A stretch of DNA of 64,000 nucleotides from positions 1,708,501 to 1,772,500 of the forward strand of contig NZ_OY781365.1 of NCBI RefSeq assembly GCF_963676815.1, written 5' to 3'. Positions 44,611 to 53,393 of this stretch are shown here, one piece after another (within the stretch, counting starts at the first letter, position 1; each line of letters starts with the position of its first letter). A program made the position numbers and the translations under genes. The notes under the pieces are model-generated. The model saw only the letters and a list, made by a program, of their open reading frames with translations. It did no database searches and was not told where the DNA came from. This DNA comes from an uncultured Draconibacterium sp. GTDB taxonomy: Bacteria; Bacteroidota; Bacteroidia; Bacteroidales; Prolixibacteraceae.

Positions 44611-45213
44611 ATGGGACCGATTACAATACTTAACAACTTTCCGGAGTGGCTCAACCTCGGCATCGGATTTTTTATAGGAATTGGCTTTGGCTTTGCGCTG
44701 GAGCAAGCCGGATTTTCATCGAGCCGCAAACTGGCCGGCATGTTTTATGGCTACGACACTACGGTTTTAAAAGTATTTTTTACCGCTGCAATCGTGGCAC
44801 TGGCCGGATCACAATTGCTCAGCTATTTTGGTCTGCTCGATTTAAACCTGGTGTATGTAAATCCGTATTATGTAACCGCCACACTGGTGGGCGGCGTAAT
44901 TATGGGAGCCGGATTTATTATGGGCGGTTTTTGCCCGGGAACCGGAATCAGCGCTTTGTCGATTGGGAAAATCGATGCTTTGTTTTTCCTGGTCGGTGGA
45001 TTAAGCGGTGCATTTCTTTTTGCCGAAACCTACCCGATGATCCAGACACTGGCCGGAGCAAATTACAAAGGCCCGGTGCGTGTGGATGAATGGCTGGGCG
45101 TTTCTCCCGGAGTTTTTTCATTTCTGCTGATTGCCGCTGCCATAGCAATGTTTTGGCTGGCCGAACTGGCTGAGAAGAAATATGCACGAAACGAAATCAC
45201 ATCTGAAATTTGA
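44611..45213 (+). CDS. YeeE/YedE family transporter, C-terminal half subunit
   Basis: A 200-residue membrane protein with about six helices and the second conserved motif GGFCPGTGISALS. Together with the gene 36 bp upstream it makes a complete YeeE/YedE-type channel, in which the Cys residues pass sulfur species across the membrane. It begins ALEQAGFSSSRKLAGMFYG, as in known family members. The rhodanese gene follows after 6 bp. Confidence 0.9.
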   Translation: MGPITILNNFPEWLNLGIGFFIGIGFGFALEQAGFSSSRKLAGMFYGYDTTVLKVFFTAAIVALAGSQLLSYFGLLDLNLVYVNPYYVTATLVGGVIMGAGFIMGGFCPGTGISALSIGKIDALFFLVGGLSGAFLFAETYPMIQTLAGANYKGPVRVDEWLGVSPGVFSFLLIAAAIAMFWLAELAEKKYARNEITSEI

Positions 45214-45219
45214 TCAGTT

Positions 45220-45828
45220 ATGAATGCACGAATAAAAATATCTTTATTACTGGCAGGCGTTGGATTAATTCTGGCTTTTCTGCCTTTTAATGCAGCAAAA
45301 TCATTTCAGTTAAAACCCACGGAATTATTGGAAATTTCATCGAATTCCGACATGTATTTTTCGGTTGACGAAGTAGCGCGTTTTGTAAATAACGAAGACA
45401 CCACTATTCAACTCATTGATTTGCGTAGTACTTCCGAATTTATGGAAAGTAACATTCCGGGCTCGATAAATATTCCATTCAACGATCTCCTCAATCCTAA
45501 CTGGGAAGGTTACCTGAATCAGGACAAAGTTAGAAATGTTTATTACGCAAACGGCGACGAAACGGCGAACATGGCGTGGACAATTGTAAGCGGACTGGGC
45601 TACGCGAATTCATTTGTAATGAAAGGCGGAATGAATGAATGGTATAAAACGGTAATGTTGAGCAAATTTGAAGGTGAACGGATTACACCACGCGAAAATG
45701 CACTGTTCGAAAATCGTTACAAAGCACGAAAAACATTTAATCAAATCAACAGTTTGCCCGACAGTTTAAAAACGCAATACCTCGAAGCAAAACGGCTGGA
45801 AGAATCACAGCTTGACGGAGGTTGCTAA
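45220..45828 (+). CDS. membrane-anchored rhodanese-like protein without catalytic Cys, ending Gly-Gly-Cys
   Basis: A 202-residue protein with one N-terminal membrane helix (about 7-25) and one rhodanese domain (about 45-150: IQLIDLRSTSEFMESNIPGSINIPF). The active-site loop reads NVYYANGDETAN, with no Cys, so classic sulfurtransferase activity is not expected. The protein ends ...EESQLDGGC, placing the only Cys at the extreme C-terminus. A terminal Gly-Gly-Cys could carry sulfur as a persulfide, but this is inference. It is third in the YeeE operon. Confidence 0.85.
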   Translation: MNARIKISLLLAGVGLILAFLPFNAAKSFQLKPTELLEISSNSDMYFSVDEVARFVNNEDTTIQLIDLRSTSEFMESNIPGSINIPFNDLLNPNWEGYLNQDKVRNVYYANGDETANMAWTIVSGLGYANSFVMKGGMNEWYKTVMLSKFEGERITPRENALFENRYKARKTFNQINSLPDSLKTQYLEAKRLEESQLDGGC

Positions 45829-45843
45829 TAAAGTCAAAACAAA

Positions 45844-46284
45844 ATGAAGAAAAATATACAATGGATTTTAAGTGTTCTGCTCGTACTCGTTGTTCTGGTT
45901 TTGGTACGAACGTTTAATCCGAACCTGTTTAAACGAAATGTAAACGAGGCATTGACTTCTTCAAACGAAATGACATTCGCTGTGCAGAATTTGAGCGCAT
46001 TAAAAGACAACTATTCCATCGTTGAATTGGATGCCGAAAATCAACACTTCCCAAATTCGGTGATGATCCCTTTTGACCAACTTCTTGAAAAAGAAAATAA
46101 AGAGAAACTGACCTCACTGGATGGAAAAATCCTGCTTTATTCCAACAACATTGCCACAAGTTCAAAAGCGTGGGTAATTCTAAACCAGTTAGAATTTGAA
46201 GAAGTATATGTCCTTTCTGATGAAGAAAATCCGGAGGAGTTAAAATATAAATTCCAGCCCGACACAACGATCAGGCTGGAATAA
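45844..46284 (+). CDS. degenerate membrane-anchored rhodanese-like protein
   Basis: A 146-residue protein with an N-terminal membrane helix (about 5-22) and a shortened rhodanese-like fold. The loop is LLYSNNIATSSKAW without Cys. It is fourth in the YeeE operon, 15 bp after the previous gene. It may be a structural partner or sulfur-binding relay rather than an enzyme. Confidence 0.75.
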   Translation: MKKNIQWILSVLLVLVVLVLVRTFNPNLFKRNVNEALTSSNEMTFAVQNLSALKDNYSIVELDAENQHFPNSVMIPFDQLLEKENKEKLTSLDGKILLYSNNIATSSKAWVILNQLEFEEVYVLSDEENPEELKYKFQPDTTIRLE

Positions 46285-46309
46285 TATCTTTTTGAAATAA
46301 GTTTGTGCT

Positions 46310-47353
46310 TTAATTCTGGATGTAAGGGTAGTCGTGAATTTCGGCTTCGGTAAACGGTAGCCACGATAGCGAACTTTCCTCCTCTTTCATTTTATCGTAC
46401 ATAAAGGCGTTGTTACCAAATGTCAGCGTTTTGGCATCGTAACCAAACAACCGCAGATACGCCGTTGCAAATCCCGAATTGTGCCCGGTATTGCAGTACA
46501 ATACTACCTCCTCATCAACCGGAATAGTTTGCATCTCGGATACAATTCCAAGTGTTCCGCCGGGTTTGTACCGAACAGCACCCGGTATATGTCCCGACTC
46601 GTACTTGTCTTTCCGGTCGTAGTTAATCGTATAATATTGTTCCGGATTTGCAAACACATCGGCAGCTTTCACCAAGGCATCGCTGTATCCGGCTGCAAAA
46701 AGCGCCTCTATTCGTCGCTGGAGAATCTCGTCACCGCTGGTTTTTCCGGTGTTTAGTTTTGGAAAATCTGTTTCCGGTGCTTTTTCGAAATCCTCTGTTA
46801 CCAATTCATCCTGAAAATCAGAACTAATATTTGCGAGCCATGCACTTTCAGCAAAATGTTTGTTCCAGCCACTCATTCCCCAGCGCATGGCATAAACATT
46901 TCCGTAACCTGCCAATCGCAATAACGAAGCAGCATAACTCGAAATCTGCCCGGAATAACACACTACAACAATTTTATCGTATTCGAACGGTTTGATATCG
47001 TTGGAAAGATAATCTGGCACTTCGCTAAAATCAACACGAACTGCACCTTTTATGTGTCCGTCGTTAAACGCTTCTTCGTTACGCACATCAATAATCTGAA
47101 TGTTTCCATCCAGCTCCTCATATACCGACGACGGTTTTATCAATGACGGGAAATTACGACTATTGGCGTAATCGCCCATTTCATTCAATGTTTTCAGCAG
47201 TAATTTTGCCTCGGCATTTACCTCTACTTTTGGAGTGGTTTCTTTTACACTGCTTTCAGCTTGTTCCGCCTTTTTCTGCCCTCCCGAACAGGAAATCAGA
47301 AAGACAAAAGCTGCCAGCGAAAGAAATCGTAAAATCGGTTTTATCTTGATCAT
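46310..47353 (-). CDS. lipoprotein with tandem catalytic rhodanese domains
   Basis: A 347-residue lipoprotein (lipobox LISC-S) with two rhodanese domains. Active loops are CYSGQISSYAASLL (domain 1, about 130-145) and CNTGHNSGFATAYL (domain 2, near 290), both with the catalytic Cys. It should act in the periplasm or on the outer membrane as a sulfurtransferase or sulfane-sulfur carrier. It is convergent with the YeeE operon and resembles the lipoprotein at 55361-56383. Confidence 0.9.
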   Translation of the reverse strand: MIKIKPILRFLSLAAFVFLISCSGGQKKAEQAESSVKETTPKVEVNAEAKLLLKTLNEMGDYANSRNFPSLIKPSSVYEELDGNIQIIDVRNEEAFNDGHIKGAVRVDFSEVPDYLSNDIKPFEYDKIVVVCYSGQISSYAASLLRLAGYGNVYAMRWGMSGWNKHFAESAWLANISSDFQDELVTEDFEKAPETDFPKLNTGKTSGDEILQRRIEALFAAGYSDALVKAADVFANPEQYYTINYDRKDKYESGHIPGAVRYKPGGTLGIVSEMQTIPVDEEVVLYCNTGHNSGFATAYLRLFGYDAKTLTFGNNAFMYDKMKEEESSLSWLPFTEAEIHDYPYIQN

Positions 47354-47372
47354 AAATTCTTAGGTATTAGCT

Positions 47373-48416
47373 CTAACTTTCAACAGGATTCATTTCTTTG
47401 TCGTAACGCAAAGTTTCTACTCTTCGGCCCTGGTCGTCGTATTTGTACTCCACAATAGCCACACCGTTATTCGGGTTGTTCACCACATTCCCATCGCTGT
47501 CTTTCGAAATACTTTTTACCAGCTCTCCTAATTCATTGTATTCATTCTCGGTTACCGGAATTCCTTTTCCGCCAAGCAATTCATCGTCCTGATCGTAAAC
47601 AACTGTTTTTACAGCATTTCCGTACTCATCTACAATGTTTTCGCGCTTGGCCCAGCCCCAATACAGGTTCGAAAGCTGACCTGTTGTACTGTGCACCGAA
47701 AAGCTCAGCACATCGCCTTTGTCGTTATTTTTGAACAGAAAATACGACACACCAACATCGCCACAATTTTCGGCCGTACAGTTGTACATCGTGTCTTCAA
47801 TAAAGTTGGCCATTCGGGTAACGTAACCATTTGCATCATACGAAAAACGCAGCTCGTAAAACGGGCAAAACGGATTCATAATCGTCTCTTCCTCGGCCAG
47901 GTTATAACGCAATTCGCGTATCATGCCATCCTCAAGTTTCGACCACACATAATTGTGAATGTTATTGCGGTTCTCTGTTGGATTTCCATCTTTATCCAGA
48001 AAACGCATGGCAACACGCATTCCTGAATCATCGAGTGTATATTCCTGAGTGAATGCACCACCACTTTCAATGGCCTCACCAGCCTCGTTAAAAAAATGTT
48101 TAATCTGCTTATTACCATCGTAAGTGTAGGTAATTTTTGCAGCTCGCAAGCCGGAGTAATCCAATAACACCCCGTTACGGTTGTATTCTACCGATGCCAG
48201 TGTGCCGTCGTCATTCCAGGTGAATTTGTAGTTATTCACTTTTTCAGCTTCGTCAGCCGAAATTTCATGCGAACCACGCTCTAAATCCCAGGGCGTTTCG
48301 CTAAATAACAACTGTCGGTAGTACTTTACGTTAGCATCTTCGTTTGTCGCGGGCTTTTGGTTACACGCCATAAAGCCCATCACCACAAGGGCCAAAAACA
48401 ATCTTGTAATTTTCAT
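47373..48416 (-). CDS. exported lipoprotein with repeat domain
   Basis: A 347-residue lipoprotein (lipobox FMAC-N) with repeated TYDGNKQIKHFFNEAGE-type units of about 40 residues, similar to YD/MORN-like beta repeats. The function is unknown. It starts 123 bp from the ComF-like gene stop and ends 19 bp before the tandem rhodanese lipoprotein gene on the same strand, so they may form one operon. Confidence 0.75.
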   Translation of the reverse strand: MKITRLFLALVVMGFMACNQKPATNEDANVKYYRQLLFSETPWDLERGSHEISADEAEKVNNYKFTWNDDGTLASVEYNRNGVLLDYSGLRAAKITYTYDGNKQIKHFFNEAGEAIESGGAFTQEYTLDDSGMRVAMRFLDKDGNPTENRNNIHNYVWSKLEDGMIRELRYNLAEEETIMNPFCPFYELRFSYDANGYVTRMANFIEDTMYNCTAENCGDVGVSYFLFKNNDKGDVLSFSVHSTTGQLSNLYWGWAKRENIVDEYGNAVKTVVYDQDDELLGGKGIPVTENEYNELGELVKSISKDSDGNVVNNPNNGVAIVEYKYDDQGRRVETLRYDKEMNPVES

Positions 48417-48539
48417 TTTGTTGTATTTTAGTAATATTCAGATCTGTTATTCTGTTGTTTTAACACATTGAAGGGAAACATTGTTTAATGGGGATTCTAC
48501 GTGTATTGATAATGAATTACGAGAACATGAAATTTGTCC

Positions 48540-49241
48540 TCAAATATCAGCGTAAGCCAGCGTGGCAATGCTGACTTTTGTGCCGGGCTGTTTTAGCAGA
48601 TGAATGGCACAGGCTTCAAGCGTAGCGCCGGTGGTTACCACATCGTCAATAAGCAGAACATGTTTGTTCTCAACCGATTTCGGATCAACCAACCCAAAAA
48701 CTTGTTCAACATTTTGCCAACGTTCGTATCGGTTCCGTTTTGTTTGGGTGGATGTGAAAACCTTTCGATGCAGCGTTTTTGTATCAACCGGCTTTTTTAA
48801 AACTTCAGCAATTCCGTTGGCAATCCATTCACTTTGATTATACCCGCGTTTTTTCTTCTTTTTAGGGTGTAACGGTACAGGCATTAAAACATCTATTTCG
48901 GCAAATCCGGGTGATTCCAGTAACTGATAACCAAACTTTTTACCGGTTTCGTACCCCAATTCTTTTAATCCTTTATATTTCAAAAAATGAATAAGCTGCT
49001 GATATTTGCTCCCTTTTTTGTAACTAAAATAAGCAGTTGCTGCAGCCAAATCTACCCGCCCCCAAAACAACTGGGCAACTTTATTGTCGGGCTTTAAATG
49101 AAAATTTGTTGCAGGAATATCATGCCAACAATCAAAACAAACAAACTTTTCCTGCGATATTAAACGTTTCCCACAAGTAACACATAACTCAGGAAAAAAC
49201 AGGCTTAAAAAATCTGAAATACCTTGTTCGAGATGGTTCAT
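48540..49241 (-). CDS. ComF family protein (phosphoribosyltransferase-like)
   Basis: A 233-residue protein, taken from the ATG at 49241 (MNHLEQGIS); an in-frame ATG at 49256 gives five more residues. The N-terminal zinc-binding Cys set is CVTCGKRL...CFDCW, and the PRPP-binding loop is VLLIDDVVTTGATLEACA. ComF proteins help natural transformation in naturally competent bacteria; here the role may be general. It is monocistronic on the minus strand, opposite the tetraheme cytochrome gene. Confidence 0.9.
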   Translation of the reverse strand: MNHLEQGISDFLSLFFPELCVTCGKRLISQEKFVCFDCWHDIPATNFHLKPDNKVAQLFWGRVDLAAATAYFSYKKGSKYQQLIHFLKYKGLKELGYETGKKFGYQLLESPGFAEIDVLMPVPLHPKKKKKRGYNQSEWIANGIAEVLKKPVDTKTLHRKVFTSTQTKRNRYERWQNVEQVFGLVDPKSVENKHVLLIDDVVTTGATLEACAIHLLKQPGTKVSIATLAYADI

Positions 49242-49648
49242 AACTGAAAGGTACAAAATTCTCTATTTAACCATTTAATATTTAGTTAAAAGTTGCTAGT
49301 AACTGATTAATAATTCTTTAACCCTCTGATAATTTTTACATAATCCTCTTTGCATAAAACTTGAATAACTTGCAGGTGTATAAAAAATATTTCCCTTATC
49401 TCTCTTGTATTCCTCTCAAGAAATCATCTCCAAAGGTTGTCGCGTTCGAGACAACCTTTTTTATTGTACAATAAATAGGTATTTCTGCCAAAACCTGCGT
49501 CTTAATTAAAGGCAAATAGCTGAATGACAAACAACTTTAGCAGAACTTAATTAAAGATGTGTATTTTAAACCTGCAAAAGTCAGGATTTTAGCCATATTA
49601 ATTCGTATTTTTGAATGCTTTATAAAACCAATAAACCTTATATTTCCA
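49242..49648. other. intergenic region with orphan terminator
   Basis: About 400 bp between divergent genes. It contains a perfect terminator-like hairpin (49432-49465) on the plus strand without a protein gene before it, which could end a small RNA. The cytochrome gene promoter should lie in the last 100 bp. No protein-coding gene is supported. Confidence 0.45.
49432..49465 (+). terminator. orphan intrinsic terminator
   Basis: AAAGGTTGTC, loop GCGTTCGA, GACAACCTTT, then TTT; perfect 10-bp stem. No protein gene lies upstream on this strand within 3 kb. Confidence 0.8.
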
Positions 49649-51190
49649 ATGGCCATATTTAAACGTTTTGGTAACTACCTTCGAAAAAAACTGTTACTGA
49701 TTATTTTTATCGGATTCATAATTGGTATTGCTGTTACCATTTCTTCGCTTAAAGTCATTGAAGCTACTTCAACAAATGAATCGTGCGAAGTTTGTCACGT
49801 ACATCCACATGTTTTCGATTCGTGGAAACTCTCTGTTCATCACGAAAACAGAACCGGAATGCATATTGGCTGTGTTGAATGTCACCTCCCGCCAAAAGGA
49901 CAAGGCTTTTTAATTGAAAAAGCAAAAGCCGGAGCACGCGATGTTTATGGTTACCTGTTTAAAGACAGTGCCGATTTCAACTGGGAAGCCAAGTCGTCGC
50001 TTGAGCAGGCGCAACATTTTGTTTTTGAAGAATCGTGTATAAATTGCCATAATAACTTATTTCCGTTAACACTTACTTCCGAAGGCCAGCAGGCGCACCT
50101 TTATTATACGCAAAACGAAGAAGAACTTCGCTGTATTAATTGCCACCTGCATGTTGGGCATTACGACCCGAATGCACTGCACGCAAAAAATGTTGAGTTT
50201 GGAAGCACCGGCGCCGAGGCAAAAGAAAACTATACTTCGGCAGCAAATGTAGGTGCACACGAAGATTTTACCGAAACGATACCGGGTACTACAATTGCCT
50301 TTAATATGAAAGCGATTCCGGGCGGAAGTTTCAAAATTGGAAGTCCAGAGTCGGAACAGTTGCGCGAGAGCGATGAAGGCCCGCAAAAAACGGTTACTGT
50401 TAGTCCGTTCTTTATGGCCGAAATAGAAGTAAGCTGGGATGAATACCTGGCATTTTACAGTGCAACCGCCGCCGAAGGACGAACTACTGATACAGAAGGT
50501 GCGCGCATTGAGTCCGATGTTGAGGTTGATGCGATCTCTGGTCCAACACCGCCTTACGGACAACCCGATCAAAACTGGGGAATGGGAAGCCGCCCCGCCA
50601 TTACCATGAGCTACCATTCGGCCGAAACATACTGCAAATGGTTATCGCAGGTTACCGGCAAAACTTACCGCCTGCCTACAGAAGCTGAGTGGGAATATGC
50701 AGCCCGCGGAGGCACTGAAACTCCGTTCTTCTTTGAAGGACAACCAAAAGACTTTAAAGAGAAAAACTTTATTGGCAAACTATTCGGAAAAGGAAGCGAT
50801 ATTATTAATAACTATGTTGTTTACGAAAAAAACAGCAGCCTGAAAACTGCCAAGCCCGATGTTGTTGAAGCTAATCCGTTTGGACTGAAAAACATGCTTG
50901 GAAATGCAGCAGAATATTGTTCCGACTGGTACACCGAAGATGCCTACTCGAAGTTAAACGATGGAGTTACCGATCCGAAAGGTCCGGCTTCGGGCGAGGA
51001 ACACGTTATTCGTGGCGGAACTTTTAAAAGCCCTGTTGGCGAAGTTAGAAGTGCTGCGCGCGATTACACCCGTACCGAAGAATGGATGAAAACCGATCCG
51101 CAAATGCCAAAGAGTATCTGGTGGTTGTCTGACTGTAATTCGATTGGTTTTAGGGTAGTGTGCGAATTTGATGAAAATACCGGAAAATAA
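49649..51190 (+). CDS. NrfH/NapC-type tetraheme cytochrome c fused to SUMF1/FGE domain
   Basis: A 513-residue protein. I start it at the ATG at 49649 (MAIFKRFGNYL); the longer frame adds a non-conserved tail. One membrane helix (about 15-37) is followed by four CxxCH heme motifs at C46, C75, C130 and C162, as in NrfH/NapC quinol dehydrogenases. From about residue 220 to the end is a SUMF1 (formylglycine-generating enzyme-like) domain, with GGSFKIGSPESEQLRESDEG, YRLPTEAEWEYAARGG and FVIRGGTFKS-like motifs. A quinol-linked electron carrier tied to a SUMF1 fold suggests redox modification or a binding platform. It is followed 44 bp later by the TAT-exported oxidoreductase gene. Confidence 0.9.
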   Translation: MAIFKRFGNYLRKKLLLIIFIGFIIGIAVTISSLKVIEATSTNESCEVCHVHPHVFDSWKLSVHHENRTGMHIGCVECHLPPKGQGFLIEKAKAGARDVYGYLFKDSADFNWEAKSSLEQAQHFVFEESCINCHNNLFPLTLTSEGQQAHLYYTQNEEELRCINCHLHVGHYDPNALHAKNVEFGSTGAEAKENYTSAANVGAHEDFTETIPGTTIAFNMKAIPGGSFKIGSPESEQLRESDEGPQKTVTVSPFFMAEIEVSWDEYLAFYSATAAEGRTTDTEGARIESDVEVDAISGPTPPYGQPDQNWGMGSRPAITMSYHSAETYCKWLSQVTGKTYRLPTEAEWEYAARGGTETPFFFEGQPKDFKEKNFIGKLFGKGSDIINNYVVYEKNSSLKTAKPDVVEANPFGLKNMLGNAAEYCSDWYTEDAYSKLNDGVTDPKGPASGEEHVIRGGTFKSPVGEVRSAARDYTRTEEWMKTDPQMPKSIWWLSDCNSIGFRVVCEFDENTGK

Positions 51191-51233
51191 CTTATAAACT
51201 TTGAATCCTAAATTCAACTAAAACATTAATATC

Positions 51234-52589
51234 ATGAGTGATTACAACTTTTCAAGAAGAAAATTTTTAGCCGGAGCAGCAACAGTAGGTGCAGCAGGGG
51301 CTATGGGAATCGGAACCTTGTCATCGTGCTCAGGCGGAGGCTCTTCGTCAAGTGGCGAATACGACTGGATGCAAAGAGAGTACAAATATCCACCTTTGCT
51401 TGATGAAGTGCCTGCCGGAACAGTTTTAAAAGCCGGAGTTGTAGGTTGCGGGGGTCGCGGAACCGGTGCAGCGCTTAACTTTTTAGAAGCCGGCGGTTCA
51501 ACCGTTCAGGTAACTGCACTGGCCGATGTTTTTAAGGACAGACTGGACAGTTGTGCAGAAAAAATTAAAACCGAAACCGGACAGGAAGTTCCTGCCGAAA
51601 ACTGTTTCCTTGGTTTTGATGCTTATGAAAAAGTGCTCGATTCGGGTGTTGATATCGTAATTCTGGCAACACCTCCAAAATTTCGCCCACAGCAATTCGA
51701 AGCGGCTGTAAAAGCACGTAAACACGTATTTATGGAGAAACCTATTGCTGTTGATCCTGTTGGAATTCGCCAGGTTTTGGCCGCAGCAAAAATGGCCGAT
51801 GCTGCCGGTTTAAAAGTGGTTACCGGTACACAACGCCGCCACCAGCATAAATACATTAATGTATATAAAGAACTCAGCAATAATGCAATTGGTAAACTCA
51901 CCACTGCCGAGGTTTACTGGAATGGTGGCCAGTTGTGGTACAGAAACAGCAAGCCCGAATGGAGCGAAATGGAATGGATGATTCGCGACTGGGTAAACTG
52001 GTGCTGGTTATCGGGCGATCATATTGTTGAGCAACACGTGCACAATATCGACGTTGCCAACTGGTTTTTTGGCAAACATCCGATAAAAGCATTAGGATTT
52101 GGATCACGTCAGCGCCGCCCAACCGGTGATCAATACGATAATTTTGCTGTTCGTTATGAGCTGGACGACGGACGCCAGATTTTAAGCACTTGCCGCCAGA
52201 TTAATGGCTGTACAAATGCAGTAAACGAAGTTATGCACGGTACAAAAGGAAAAGCATTTACTTCGCAGGGAGGCACAGCAACAATTACCGACCTTCAGGG
52301 AAATACACTATTCTCAGACGAAGATCATGCAACTAGTCCTTACGTTCAGGAACACAAAGACCTGATCACTTGTATCCGTCAGGATATTCCGTTTAACGAG
52401 GCTGAAGAAACTGCCAATTCAGTAATGGTGGCAATTATGGGCCGCGTTTCGGCATATACGGGCAAAGAAGTTACCTGGGAAGAAATGATGAACTCGGACA
52501 TGAAACTGGGTCCTGACACGTTCATTATGGGAGACATTGGTTATATGGAAACAGCCAGCGTACCTGTACCGGGCACGCTTGAAAGCTAG
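51234..52589 (+). CDS. TAT-exported Gfo/Idh/MocA family oxidoreductase
   Basis: A 451-residue protein with a twin-arginine signal (NFSRRKFLAGAATVGAAGAM) and a following Cys, possibly a lipobox. The NAD(P)-binding Rossmann domain is KAGVVGCGGRGTGAALNF; EKPIAVDPVGI and the DHIVEQHVHNIDVANWF segment mark the Gfo/Idh/MocA fold. Such periplasmic family members occur in Bacteroidota but the reaction is usually unknown. It is next to and on the same strand as the tetraheme-SUMF1 gene, likely one operon. Confidence 0.88.
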   Translation: MSDYNFSRRKFLAGAATVGAAGAMGIGTLSSCSGGGSSSSGEYDWMQREYKYPPLLDEVPAGTVLKAGVVGCGGRGTGAALNFLEAGGSTVQVTALADVFKDRLDSCAEKIKTETGQEVPAENCFLGFDAYEKVLDSGVDIVILATPPKFRPQQFEAAVKARKHVFMEKPIAVDPVGIRQVLAAAKMADAAGLKVVTGTQRRHQHKYINVYKELSNNAIGKLTTAEVYWNGGQLWYRNSKPEWSEMEWMIRDWVNWCWLSGDHIVEQHVHNIDVANWFFGKHPIKALGFGSRQRRPTGDQYDNFAVRYELDDGRQILSTCRQINGCTNAVNEVMHGTKGKAFTSQGGTATITDLQGNTLFSDEDHATSPYVQEHKDLITCIRQDIPFNEAEETANSVMVAIMGRVSAYTGKEVTWEEMMNSDMKLGPDTFIMGDIGYMETASVPVPGTLES

Positions 52590-52631
52590 CAAATTTATAC
52601 CCTCTTAAAAATTAGTCAATCAATTCAATAT

Positions 52632-52662
52632 AAACCTTCGGCTAAGGCCGGAGGTTTTTTTT
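52632..52662 (+). terminator. terminator after the Gfo/Idh/MocA gene
   Basis: AAACCTTCGGC, loop TAAG, GCCGGAGGTTT, then T-run, about 42 bp past the stop. Confidence 0.85.
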
Positions 52663-52719
52663 GGCACTATACTTGTTTTACCGTTAAAAACAAAGTTTAA
52701 TTATAAAAGTCTATTTGCT

Positions 52720-53286
52720 ATGAAAACAATTGGAAACAAACACTCATTTACCTTCAAAAAGATTTCAGCGTTTATCTTAATCATTGCTGCAACGGTTCTG
52801 GCTTCATGCGAAGGACCGATCGGCCCAATGGGCCCTCCGGGAGAAGATGGCATTTCATATGCCGGATCAATTTATGAAGTTGAAGTTGACTTCACTTTCA
52901 GCAACGACTACTCTGTAGTGGTTGATCACCCGTCAACTATAGAAGTTTTACCTGAGGATGTGGTACTTGTCTACATTTTGTGGGAATACGATGGTACCGA
53001 TATTTGGCGCCTGTGTCCGCAAACAGTAGTTTTACCGGAAGGTGTAATTCAGTATAATTTCGACTATACACAATACGATACACGCTTGTTCCTTGAATAT
53101 ACGGTTAACGAGTTATTACCGGAAGAAACTCAGAATCAAATATTCAGAATAGCCATTTTACCAATTGATTTTGTAGCACAAAAATCAGTTGATATAAATG
53201 ACTTCAATTCGTTGATGCAGATGCCACAACTTGATATGAATATTCTGGATAAAGTTGAGTTAAATTCAGTTGAAGAAATAAAATAA
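52720..53286 (+). CDS. hypothetical lipoprotein with short collagen-like segment
   Basis: A 188-residue lipoprotein (lipobox VLASC-E) with the Gly-X-Y stretch GPIGPMGPPGEDG right after the anchor, then a beta-rich domain without known family. Collagen-like triplets after lipoprotein anchors are a common Bacteroidota surface design. It is flanked by terminators and stands alone. Confidence 0.75.
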   Translation: MKTIGNKHSFTFKKISAFILIIAATVLASCEGPIGPMGPPGEDGISYAGSIYEVEVDFTFSNDYSVVVDHPSTIEVLPEDVVLVYILWEYDGTDIWRLCPQTVVLPEGVIQYNFDYTQYDTRLFLEYTVNELLPEETQNQIFRIAILPIDFVAQKSVDINDFNSLMQMPQLDMNILDKVELNSVEEIK

Positions 53287-53302
53287 TCATTGCGAATGAA
53301 TT

Positions 53303-53335
53303 AAAAAACGGCCGGAGTTTTCCGGCCGTTTTTTG
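53303..53335. terminator. bidirectional terminator
   Basis: AAACGGCCGGA and TCCGGCCGTTT arms around GTTT, with A- and T-runs on either side, between convergent genes. Confidence 0.85.
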
Positions 53336-53342
53336 TACTCGC

Positions 53343-53378
53343 AAAAAAAAGAGCGCCCGGTAAATACCTGTGGCGCTC
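53343..53378 (-). terminator. terminator of the rhodanese-porin operon
   Basis: On the minus strand GAGCGCC, loop, GGCGCTC, then eight T's. It lies 16 bp past the stop of the rhodanese gene. Confidence 0.8.
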
Positions 53379-53393
53379 AGGACATGTGAAAGG

